From assembly GCA_017303735.1 (NCBI GenBank), contig JAFLCF010000249.1, positions 1-5,699 on the forward strand: 5,699 bases of DNA, in the 5' to 3' direction. Numbering within the stretch: position 1 is the stretch's first letter; every line of letters begins with the position of its first letter. The position numbers and the translations under genes are program-made. Source of the stretch: Anaerolineae bacterium (GTDB lineage: Bacteria > Chloroflexota > Anaerolineae > Anaerolineales > Villigracilaceae). The notes below the pieces were generated by a model. That model saw only the letters and a list, made by a program, of their open reading frames with translations, was not told the DNA's origin and did no database searches. Below, one piece after another: positions 1-5,699 of the stretch.

Positions 1-1002
1 CATGGGCAGCATTTCGGTGGGCAGCGGTGGAAGCTCGCCTGTGCGAATGCTCATGACGATCTTTTCGGAATTGGCGAAACCACCCGTAAGCAGATGATCG
101 CGTGGCATGGATGGGGTTGATGCTGCAATCGGTCGTGCGGCAACGATAGGAGGTTGGACGCCCAACATCTCGGCAGTGGAATCGTTGTTGCGTTTTTGCA
201 TAAACTCTACTAGGTCATCCCATGAAAGCGAAGGTGTGATGGCGGCAAGCAATGCAAATGCAAAGGTGATTAAGATTACGGCTTGCCCCATATCCAACGG
301 GATGCTCTCTGAAAAATCAAAACGGCTTTTTGTCCATAAGGTGGTGTGCGCTTTGTAATGCCAGATGCCCATCAACAACAGCAATATCACCAGCAGGGCT
401 AAGAGATATTCCACTTGTTTTTCGCTGTAAGCTGTAACAACAGCCAGCAGGAACAGAGTCGGTAAAAATGCAGTGAGCGCTTTGCGTTTTTCGGCGTGCC
501 AACCCATCCATGCGGTGACGAGCCAATGCAGCAGAATCCATGCCAGATTGCGGATGAGGGCATCATTCACCGAACCTGAAGCAAAGCCCATCAACCAGGT
601 TTGCACCCGCAGCCACAATGCAAGCGATGCCGAGGCAATGACTGCCCAGGCAGATTGAATTGAAGATGTATCCAACGGAAGATTGGTTTGAAAAAACTGC
701 ATCAGTGTAGTGAACGATGCAGAAACTAGATTCAACAAAGGCTGAGTCAGACGCGCGCCCAGAATCCAAACAAAGAGGATGCCCAGCGCCGCAATCCCCG
801 CCGAGGCTTGGATCCCGTTTCGTTGGGTTTTGCTCCAGCCGTACCCAATGCCCGCCGCAGCGAGACATATCAATGAAAAATATTGAGTGTTGACAGAGAC
901 CGATGCCGCAATGCCGAATGGCAATATCTGCAATGCGGCAAGGACGAAGAGAATGCCCAAGGCGTCGGCAGTGAAGAGCTGACGTGCGAGGCGTTGCATC
1001 AT
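1..1002 (-). CDS. TgpA-like membrane transglutaminase, N-terminal membrane part (3' end beyond window)
   Basis: The frame is open from the ATG at 1002-1000 to the left edge, giving 334 visible residues with no stop. I translated it by hand. It begins MMQRLARQLFTADALG and has about eight hydrophobic, probably membrane-spanning stretches near residues 14-34, 41-57, 67-84, 117-136, 149-168, 175-192, 197-214 and 239-256. An extracytoplasmic region follows, with HLLTGGFANSEKIVMSIR at residues 303-320. In TgpA-type proteins, several N-terminal helices precede an external transglutaminase-like (papain-fold) domain, often followed by DUF4129. The catalytic Cys-His-Asp core is expected further left and cannot be checked here. 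The start overlaps the stop of the upstream DUF58 gene as ATGA (1002-999), so translation is probably coupled. DUF58 next to a TgpA-like protein is a recurrent gene pair and supports the call. Substrate and role are unknown; cell-envelope protein processing or cross-linking is the usual guess. The second ATG (999-997) is an equally possible start. Confidence 0.75.
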   Translation of the reverse strand, partial: MMQRLARQLFTADALGILFVLAALQILPFGIAASVSVNTQYFSLICLAAAGIGYGWSKTQRNGIQASAGIAALGILFVWILGARLTQPLLNLVSASFTTLMQFFQTNLPLDTSSIQSAWAVIASASLALWLRVQTWLMGFASGSVNDALIRNLAWILLHWLVTAWMGWHAEKRKALTAFLPTLFLLAVVTAYSEKQVEYLLALLVILLLLMGIWHYKAHTTLWTKSRFDFSESIPLDMGQAVILITFAFALLAAITPSLSWDDLVEFMQKRNNDSTAEMLGVQPPIVAARPIAASTPSMPRDHLLTGGFANSEKIVMSIRTGELPPLPTEMLPM

Positions 1003-2285
1003 TCCAAGCCCTTCCACTCGGCGGCGGGTTGATGCACAGCCACCGCTTTGCCAGTGCCCGTGACACGCCATTCCCATTCACCTGCATGACCCGGGCGGGC
1101 TTGCCTTGTGTCGATCAATTCTTTGGGGATGATATGGCAAGGCACGCCCAAGCTTGCCAATGTAGAGGTGAGTGGCTGAAGGTCGGCTTGCACGCCAAAG
1201 GTGTTTACATCCAAGAGAAAGATGGTGGGTAAAATTCCGCGCCGCATGAGTGGAATAAGCGACTCGACCCATGTTGCATCCGTTGAGGCGGTGATGATGA
1301 GCAGACTACTGCGCCGACCCAGAGATTTGCTATTGCGTTGAATAAATTCTTTGAGCGGATGCTCGGAAGGTGCAGCAATTGCCAGCGCTTTGAGCAATGA
1401 ACGCGATTGATATTCATTGCGGCGTGGAATACGCCAGGCAGGTTCACGCCCGTTGATGGCTAAGCCGACAGAATGATCTTCGTTCAAGCCTTGATTAATG
1501 AGCGAGGACGCGAGAATGACGGCGTGCTCTTCGGTAGAGTCCCAGCCGGTGCCGGCTTGCGAGTCTTTGTGCAGATCGAGCAACACCCACCAATCTCCGG
1601 CATGGGTGCCATCGAATTCGCGGACGTGGAGTTTGTTCTTGCGGGCGCTGGTGCCCCAATGCACGAGCCGAATCGAGTCGCCGGAGACCATTTCACGGGT
1701 GTGTGAGGCGTTGGTAGTTTCCTCCAACGAGCGCGGACTGGGTCTACCGTCGCCTGCCCAGCCACTGGTGAGGATGTTGAAGCGTGGCAGAGAGACCACG
1801 GGCGGCATGACGACAATTATGGAAGAAGATGGGTCTTCGAACGTAAGTGTGTATATCCCAAAGGGATCGCCGGTTTCGAGTTTTGTATTGCCTAAAGTAA
1901 AAACCCCACGATGCGTACATTGCGAGACGATCTTCCATTGCGAGGATGAGTTGCCATCTACACCCGTGGCAAGCGAGGCATAATGATCGGGCAGGGTGGA
2001 GAGGTCTTCTACGGCGACCCACACGGCGGGTAAATTGAATGAATTGGTGAGGGTAAAGCGTTCTTCAAGCTTATCGCCGACCTGAGCCCAGCCGAAGCGC
2101 ATTTCACGTTTGAAGGTGAGCGAACGGGCGAGTCCGCGGACCCACCAAAAGCAAAATAACCAGGTGCCGCCCATAACGATGAGTAGAATCACCCAAACTC
2201 GCGATGGGTCGATGAATTGCATCAGCAGTGCCAGTGCAGCCAGGATGGGAAATGCTTTTGCATTCAATCGTATTTCGGACTTCAT
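999..2285 (-). CDS. DUF58 domain-containing membrane-anchored protein
   Basis: This is a complete 428-residue protein. Two hydrophobic segments near residues 11-25 and 29-49 form an N-terminal hairpin anchor. A beta-rich region follows (about 60-165). The DUF58 signature is at residues 200-225: VSGDSIRLVHWGTSARKNKL followed by HVREFD, matching the family pattern GD-x-x-R-x-(I/V)-H-W-x-x-(S/T)-A-R...REF. A von Willebrand A-like stretch starts at WWVLLDLH (232-239). DUF58 proteins usually occur with MoxR AAA+ ATPases and TgpA-like transglutaminases and are thought to work at the membrane; no biochemical activity is established for this one. The transglutaminase gene follows with a 4-base overlap. 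MoxR is not immediately upstream, where a radical SAM gene lies instead. The ATG at 2285-2283 is the only ATG, GTG or TTG in frame after the upstream gene's stop. It has no Shine-Dalgarno sequence, but a TATAAT lies 7 bases before it. The stop is TGA at 1001-999. Confidence 0.9.
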   Translation of the reverse strand: MKSEIRLNAKAFPILAALALLMQFIDPSRVWVILLIVMGGTWLFCFWWVRGLARSLTFKREMRFGWAQVGDKLEERFTLTNSFNLPAVWVAVEDLSTLPDHYASLATGVDGNSSSQWKIVSQCTHRGVFTLGNTKLETGDPFGIYTLTFEDPSSSIIVVMPPVVSLPRFNILTSGWAGDGRPSPRSLEETTNASHTREMVSGDSIRLVHWGTSARKNKLHVREFDGTHAGDWWVLLDLHKDSQAGTGWDSTEEHAVILASSLINQGLNEDHSVGLAINGREPAWRIPRRNEYQSRSLLKALAIAAPSEHPLKEFIQRNSKSLGRRSSLLIITASTDATWVESLIPLMRRGILPTIFLLDVNTFGVQADLQPLTSTLASLGVPCHIIPKELIDTRQARPGHAGEWEWRVTGTGKAVAVHQPAAEWKGLE

Positions 2286-2292
2286 GCGCGGA

Positions 2293-2298
2293 ATTATA
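2293..2298 (-). promoter_or_regulatory. Candidate -10 box for the DUF58 gene (leaderless start)
   Basis: The minus strand reads TATAAT here, a full match to the sigma-70 -10 consensus. Seven bases separate it from the A of the ATG at 2285, so transcription would begin at or one base before the start codon. No Shine-Dalgarno sequence is present, which fits a leaderless mRNA. Against it, there is no recognisable -35 hexamer 16-18 bases upstream, where the sequence is a run of pyrimidines, and no extended -10 TG. The gene could instead be read from the upstream radical SAM promoter. Confidence 0.45.
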
Positions 2299-2302
2299 CG
2301 AC

Positions 2303-2350
2303 TGATGGGGGAGGGAGTAGGAGGCAGAAAATAGAAGGCAGTAAAGAGAG
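2303..2350 (-). repeat. Degenerate pyrimidine-rich 7-base repeat array between genes
   Basis: Most of the 66-base gap between the radical SAM stop and the DUF58 start is C/T-rich on the minus strand. From 2341 downward it divides into heptamers CTGCCTT, CTATTTT, CTGCCTC, CTACTCC and CTCCCCC, each beginning with CT. The two CTGCCT units are exactly 14 bases apart (2341 and 2327). The array is short and degenerate. It contains no hairpin, so it is not an intrinsic terminator. Confidence 0.5.
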
Positions 2351-2351
2351 G

Positions 2352-3509
2352 TTAGAAGAGGGCGAGTTGACTTGCCATGCGCTTGCCGTCTAATAAGACA
2401 TAAGGTGCGGCGCGTTCGGCGATGATGCCGAGTTTCTTCAGGGCAGAGATATTGCGCAGCTTGTTGAGTCTGCGGGCGGCGAGGATGGCGTCGGCGCCTT
2501 TGATGCCGATGCCGGGGACGCGCATCAACTCGCGGCGGTCGGCGCGGTTGACTTCGACTGGGGCGTGGACCAGGTTCATTTGCGCCCAGGCAAGTTTCGG
2601 GTCGGTGTGAAGCGGGAGGTTTTCATCCGCTGTGAAGGGCAGGTCTTCGAGGTCGAAGCCATAATCACGCAACAAGAACGAGGCTTGATAAAGGCGATGC
2701 TCGCGGATGGGATCGACGGCGGCTTTGTTTTCGAGGGGCGTATCGCGGACGGGGTGGAAGGCGGAGAAATAGGCGCGTTTGAGGCGCACGTTCTTCATCA
2801 GCCATTGGGTGGTATTGAGCAGTTCGAGGTCGCTTTCGTCGGAACCGCCTGCCACGAATTGCGTGACCGTGCTGGGGTATTTGCCGTTCCAAAATTTATA
2901 GGCGGGCACACTGCGCCGAATCTCTTCGACCCACCGGAGCGGACGCATGAGCTCTTCGATGAAAATTTTATGCGGGGCAAGTTTGGCTAGGCGTTCGGTG
3001 CTGGGCGCTTCGAGGTTGACCGAGACACGGTCGGCGAGCTGCATGGCGCGATAGACCTGATCTTTCTCGGAACCCGGCATGACCTTGAGATGCAGATAGC
3101 CTTTGAAGCCGTGCTTTTTGCGCAGAATCTCTGCCGTGGCGAGCAGCTTATCCATGGTGCGGACGCCTCCTGCTGCAATGCCGGAACTGAGGAAGACACC
3201 CTGAGCGAATCCACTCTGAGACATTTTGCTGAACAGCCCGGCGAACTCGTCTGGCTTGAAGGTGGCGCGCCGAAAATCTCGCCCCGCCCTGAATGGACAG
3301 TAAAAACAATCACGCTCACACGCCGAGGAAAGCAAAGTTTTGAGCAGGACAATCTTCTGCCCGTTGGGGAGTTGGGCAGCATGGGTGAAGGTGTTGTCGT
3401 CCTCTTTAGGGGAGTAACAAGCCGGCGCACCCGAATTGACCTTCGGTTCCCCATCCGCTTCGAACTGCATTTGGGAGGAAAGCTCTTTGAGGGTGTTCAG
3501 GGAGTCCAT
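2352..3509 (-). CDS. Radical SAM protein with C-terminal helix-hairpin-helix, putative DNA modification/repair
   Basis: This is a complete 385-residue protein. The radical SAM cluster motif C-x3-C-x2-C is at Cys64, Cys68 and Cys71 (CERDCFYC); these cysteines would hold the 4Fe-4S cluster that cleaves S-adenosylmethionine. FLSSGI (106-111) fits the glycine-rich SAM-binding strand, and VSVNLEAPS (162-170) fits a later barrel strand. The C-terminal part (about 318-372) carries a helix-hairpin-helix with VPGIG at 331-335, a non-specific DNA-binding element. This architecture matches the family named 'putative DNA modification/repair radical SAM protein' (TIGR03916-like), often encoded beside a uracil-DNA-glycosylase-like partner. 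No such partner is in this window, and the reaction is unknown. The start is firm: an in-frame TAG lies 24 bases upstream with no other start codon between. There is no ribosome binding site, but a strong promoter ends at the ATG. The stop is TAA at 2354-2352. The family call is from memory of motifs, and the exact subfamily is less certain. Confidence 0.85.
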   Translation of the reverse strand: MDSLNTLKELSSQMQFEADGEPKVNSGAPACYSPKEDDNTFTHAAQLPNGQKIVLLKTLLSSACERDCFYCPFRAGRDFRRATFKPDEFAGLFSKMSQSGFAQGVFLSSGIAAGGVRTMDKLLATAEILRKKHGFKGYLHLKVMPGSEKDQVYRAMQLADRVSVNLEAPSTERLAKLAPHKIFIEELMRPLRWVEEIRRSVPAYKFWNGKYPSTVTQFVAGGSDESDLELLNTTQWLMKNVRLKRAYFSAFHPVRDTPLENKAAVDPIREHRLYQASFLLRDYGFDLEDLPFTADENLPLHTDPKLAWAQMNLVHAPVEVNRADRRELMRVPGIGIKGADAILAARRLNKLRNISALKKLGIIAERAAPYVLLDGKRMASQLALF

Positions 3510-3544
3510 ATACTCATTATAGAATATATGTTCTAAATTATCAA
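3509..3544 (-). promoter_or_regulatory. Sigma-70 promoter of the radical SAM gene, leaderless
   Basis: On the minus strand the -35 hexamer is TTGATA (3544-3539, five of six consensus bases). The spacer is 17 bases (3538-3522), and the -10 is TATAAT (3521-3516, six of six). Six bases follow, so +1 falls exactly on the A of the ATG at 3509. The transcript would therefore have no 5' leader, which agrees with the absence of a Shine-Dalgarno sequence. The promoter lies wholly within the 41-base gap after the hsdR stop codon, so the gene need not be read through from hsdR. Confidence 0.75.
3520..3535. promoter_or_regulatory. 16-base palindrome in the promoter spacer, SOS-box-like operator
   Basis: The plus strand reads TAGAATATATGTTCTA, in which seven of eight base pairs are symmetric. 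It fills most of the spacer between the -35 and -10 boxes and overlaps the first two bases of the -10, a typical repressor position. Its core GAAT-N4-GTTC differs at one base from GAAC-N4-GTTC, the core of the Bacillus-type LexA box. A LexA-like repressor is inferred from this resemblance and from the DNA-repair character of the gene; another dimeric regulator is possible. Confidence 0.5.
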
Positions 3545-3550
3545 GGATGT

Positions 3551-5699
3551 TTAAGCACTTGCCGAAGGCTGGTATAGATATTGTTGGAACTCGATAAACA
3601 AATTGCGAATGGCTTCGACGGGTCCCAGGGTTTCTTTTGCATCTTCGATGGCGTGATATTTGAGGGTGAGCAGGTGGGGGAGTTTGTCTTGATTTAGCTC
3701 TTCGACACCGGCTTCAATATATTTGGAGAGGACAAATTCAATAAATTGCTTTTGCTCGTTGGTAAGGGCGGCAAATATTTTAGATTGGGCTTTTGCTACG
3801 CGGTTCTCCCTTGTTATCGGCTGGGAGGCGTAGGCGATGTAGGTTAGCACGTCGAAGAGGTCGCTCTTTTCGGCGTCGATGATGGATTGCATGATGTGGA
3901 GCTGTTCACTGCCGAAACCAGCTTCTGCCAGTTTTTCGAGCAGGGCTTTGCGGGTAATGGGACTGGACCAGACGCGGCGCAGCTCTTCTTCGGTTTTGAA
4001 GAGGTCGGGCAGTTTGCCGAAGAGTTTATCCATGAATTGTTCGGCGGTGAGGGGTTTGCCGTCTGAGTCGTAATACATGGTAGATGCCATGTGTTGGATC
4101 TCGCGTTCCTTGCCATCGCGCAGTTTCACTTTGACCTTCACACGCGGTTCGTAGTCTTCGGGCGGTTCTTTGGTCTTTCTTGGCTGTCGCTCAATGGGTT
4201 CAGGTTTTTCAACGGGATTTTCAGGCTCGCCATCCCATTCAGGGTCGGAGAAGTGCTGGTATGCGCCGACAAAGTCGTAGATGGTGAAGAAGTCTTTGTT
4301 GTCGAAGAGACGCGTGCCGCGCCCTATGATCTGCTTGAATTCGATCATAGAGTTGATCGGACGCATGAGGATGATGGCACGGATGTTGCGGGCATCTACC
4401 CCGGTGGAAAGTTTTTGAGAGGTGGTCAGAATGGTGGGGATGGTGAGTTCGTTGTCTTTGAATTGTTCGAGATATTGCTCGCCGCGTTCACCGTCGTTGG
4501 CTGTGACTCGCACGCAATACATTGGGTCTGGATTTGTCTTATATTGATTGATCAGATCGCGGACGGCGGCGGCATGGTCTTGGGTGGCGCAGAAGACGAT
4601 GGCTTTTTCATTCTGTTCGATCTCGTTCATGAAGAGGCGGACGCGTTTGCGCTCACGTTCCTTGATCTCGATGATGCGGTTGAAGTCGGCTTCTTTGTAG
4701 ACCTTGCCTGCCTCTACATCGCCTTCGAGGACGGTATCGTCTGAGGTGTAGACGTACTCATCAAGGGTGGTTTGGATGCGGCGGACTTTGAAGGGTGTGA
4801 GGAAGCCATCGTTGATGCCGTCTTTAAGCGAGTAGATGTAGACCGGTTCGCCGAAGTATTTGTAGGTATCGACATTTTCATCACGCTTGGGGGTGGCGGT
4901 GAGACCAAGCTGCACGGCAGGGGAGAAGTATTCAAGAATGCTGCGCCAGGTGGATTCGTCGTTTGCGCCGCCGCGGTGACATTCATCAATGATGATGAAA
5001 TCGAAGAAATCGCTTGGATATTCTCCAAAATACGGGGTGTCATTTGGACCAGACATAAAGGTCTGGAAGATGGTGAAGAAGACGCTGCCGTTGGTGGGGA
5101 CGCGTCCATTTTTGCGGATGCCATCGGGTTTGATGCGCACGAGGGCATCTTCGGGGAAGGCGTTGTAGCGGGTGAATTCAGAAAAGGCTTGGTTGGCGAG
5201 AATGTTTCGGTCTGCCAGAAACAGGACTCGGGGTCGGCGGTTCAATTGATAATTTTCAGTTGATAATTGAGAATTGGCAGCGGACAATTTTGAATTATCA
5301 ATTGTCAATTCCCCATTACCCATTGTCAATTGTCCATTATTCAATTGCCAATTGTTCAAGTTCCAGCGCGTGGCGAATAACTTCCAGACGATGTGAAAGG
5401 CGATGGTGGTTTTGCCGGTTCCGGTGGCGAGAGTGAGCAGGATGCGGTTTTTTTCTTCGGCAATGGCTTGCAGGGTGTTGTTGACGGCGATCTCTTGATA
5501 GTAGCGCGGAGGTTTGGTGCCGCCGATGTCTTCAAATGAGATGGGGTTGAAGCGTTCTTCCCATTCGTTGGGGGCGAAGGTGCGTTCCCATAGGTCTTGC
5601 GGGGTGGGGAAGCGGGTGACGAGCCGTTCGCCGCCGTGCAGATCCATTTCGTAGATCTCTTTGCCGTTGGCGGCGTAGGCGAATTTGATATTGAGTTTG
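3551..5699 (-). CDS. hsdR: Type I restriction enzyme R subunit (EcoEI-like helicase part), 5' end beyond window
   Basis: This is the ATP-driven DNA translocase and cleavage subunit of a type I restriction system; it acts with HsdM and HsdS, neither of which is in the window. The frame stays open upstream of the Met at 5647 to the right edge, adding KLNIKFAYAANGKEIYE, which resembles the usual sequence just after the HsdR nuclease domain. That Met is therefore internal and the N-terminal nuclease domain lies outside. In residues counted from 5647, the superfamily 2 motifs are: Walker A ATGTGKTT (74-81), VLFLADR (141-147), DECH (221-224), LTATPKR (249-255), AIVFCAT (349-355), STGVD (414-418) and QIIGRGTR (439-446). 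From about 520 to the end, MYYDSDGKPLTAEQF, then TRKALLEKL and DLFDVLTYIAY, match the EcoEI R C-terminal domain. An acidic/proline-rich linker spans about 466-503. Residues 97-136 are a repeat-derived insertion. The stop is TAA at 3553-3551. No terminator hairpin follows. Confidence 0.92.
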   Translation of the reverse strand, partial: KLNIKFAYAANGKEIYEMDLHGGERLVTRFPTPQDLWERTFAPNEWEERFNPISFEDIGGTKPPRYYQEIAVNNTLQAIAEEKNRILLTLATGTGKTTIAFHIVWKLFATRWNLNNWQLNNGQLTMGNGELTIDNSKLSAANSQLSTENYQLNRRPRVLFLADRNILANQAFSEFTRYNAFPEDALVRIKPDGIRKNGRVPTNGSVFFTIFQTFMSGPNDTPYFGEYPSDFFDFIIIDECHRGGANDESTWRSILEYFSPAVQLGLTATPKRDENVDTYKYFGEPVYIYSLKDGINDGFLTPFKVRRIQTTLDEYVYTSDDTVLEGDVEAGKVYKEADFNRIIEIKERERKRVRLFMNEIEQNEKAIVFCATQDHAAAVRDLINQYKTNPDPMYCVRVTANDGERGEQYLEQFKDNELTIPTILTTSQKLSTGVDARNIRAIILMRPINSMIEFKQIIGRGTRLFDNKDFFTIYDFVGAYQHFSDPEWDGEPENPVEKPEPIERQPRKTKEPPEDYEPRVKVKVKLRDGKEREIQHMASTMYYDSDGKPLTAEQFMDKLFGKLPDLFKTEEELRRVWSSPITRKALLEKLAEAGFGSEQLHIMQSIIDAEKSDLFDVLTYIAYASQPITRENRVAKAQSKIFAALTNEQKQFIEFVLSKYIEAGVEELNQDKLPHLLTLKYHAIEDAKETLGPVEAIRNLFIEFQQYLYQPSASA
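5240..5359 (-). repeat. AATT-rich 7-base repeat array, in frame inside hsdR
   Basis: About 17 degenerate heptamers of the form NNNAATT (or NNNAATG) lie here on the minus strand, for example GCAATTG, GACAATT, GATAATT and CTCAATT. Three heptamers equal seven codons, so the protein shows a 7-residue repeat: NGQLTMG, NGELTID, NSKLSAA, NSQLSTE, NYQLN. By hand count 38 of 120 bases are G or C, against 45 of 80 in the flank 5161-5240. A perfect 7-base inverted repeat (GACAATT at 5283-5289, AATTGTC at 5300-5306) lies inside. The array falls between the Walker A helix and motif Ia and does not break the frame. Confidence 0.8.

Noticed and set aside
563..1087. A 174-codon minus-strand open frame across the DUF58-transglutaminase junction.
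   Set aside because: It is in a different frame from both real genes. The in-frame alternative from 1002 is open to the window edge with eight hydrophobic segments and the ATGA overlap.
2303..2324. G-quadruplex on the plus strand in the G-rich gap.
   Set aside because: Only two runs of three or more guanines are present; the others are pairs, so a stable quadruplex is not supported.
2286..2351. The radical SAM stop and the DUF58 start are in the same frame with 22 sense codons between them, suggesting read-through fusion.
   Set aside because: The gap is a pyrimidine-rich repeat, and such sequence rarely contains stop codons. Nothing around the TAA suggests programmed read-through.
2565..2990. 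A 141-codon plus-strand open frame opposite the radical SAM gene, and similar ones at 1498-1983, 3090-3536 and 4772-5263.
   Set aside because: All are antisense to well-supported coding sequence, with no family resemblance to support them.
3536..3556. An intrinsic terminator after hsdR.
   Set aside because: There is no GC-rich stem followed by a T run. The only symmetry nearby is the AT-rich palindrome inside the next promoter.
4091..4744. A 217-codon open frame on the plus strand opposite hsdR.
   Set aside because: It lies fully antisense to a gene with clear helicase motifs, and its protein shows no recognisable family. It is an open shadow frame.
5645..5647. The Met at 5647 as the true start of hsdR.
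   Set aside because: The frame stays open to the window edge and the 17 upstream codons encode family-like sequence, so the gene starts outside the window.

Overview
All four genes in this window lie on the minus strand, so they read from right to left. None of them makes up one dedicated new system. The window holds three adjoining units: the 3' part of a type I restriction motor subunit gene (right edge to 3551), a radical SAM/helix-hairpin-helix protein of a presumed DNA repair or modification family (3509-2352), and a DUF58 protein followed by the start of a TgpA-like membrane transglutaminase that runs off the left edge (2285-1). No rRNA, tRNA, CRISPR array or insertion sequence is visible. 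No stretch longer than 66 bases lacks a gene.

The organism is a bacterium of moderate GC content. The DUF58 and transglutaminase sequences, the radical SAM protein and the degenerate low-complexity repeats together suggest a Chloroflexota (Anaerolineae-like) genome. This is an impression from family resemblance, not a proven assignment.

The intergenic DNA is short but informative. Before the radical SAM gene there is a near-consensus sigma-70 promoter (TTGATA, 17-base spacer, TATAAT), placed so that the predicted +1 is the A of the start codon, which implies a leaderless mRNA. A near-perfect 16-base palindrome resembling the Gram-positive SOS box fills the promoter spacer. Since the gene product looks like a DNA repair enzyme, LexA control is a concrete hypothesis. 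The DUF58 gene also has a TATAAT placed for a leaderless start, but it lacks a -35 box.

Two degenerate arrays with a 7-base period are present. A pyrimidine-rich one fills the gap before the DUF58 gene. An AATT-rich one lies in frame inside hsdR and adds about 40 residues of the type N-x-Q-L-T-x-x between the Walker A helix and helicase motif Ia. The in-frame array and the SOS-like operator are the two observations most worth following up.
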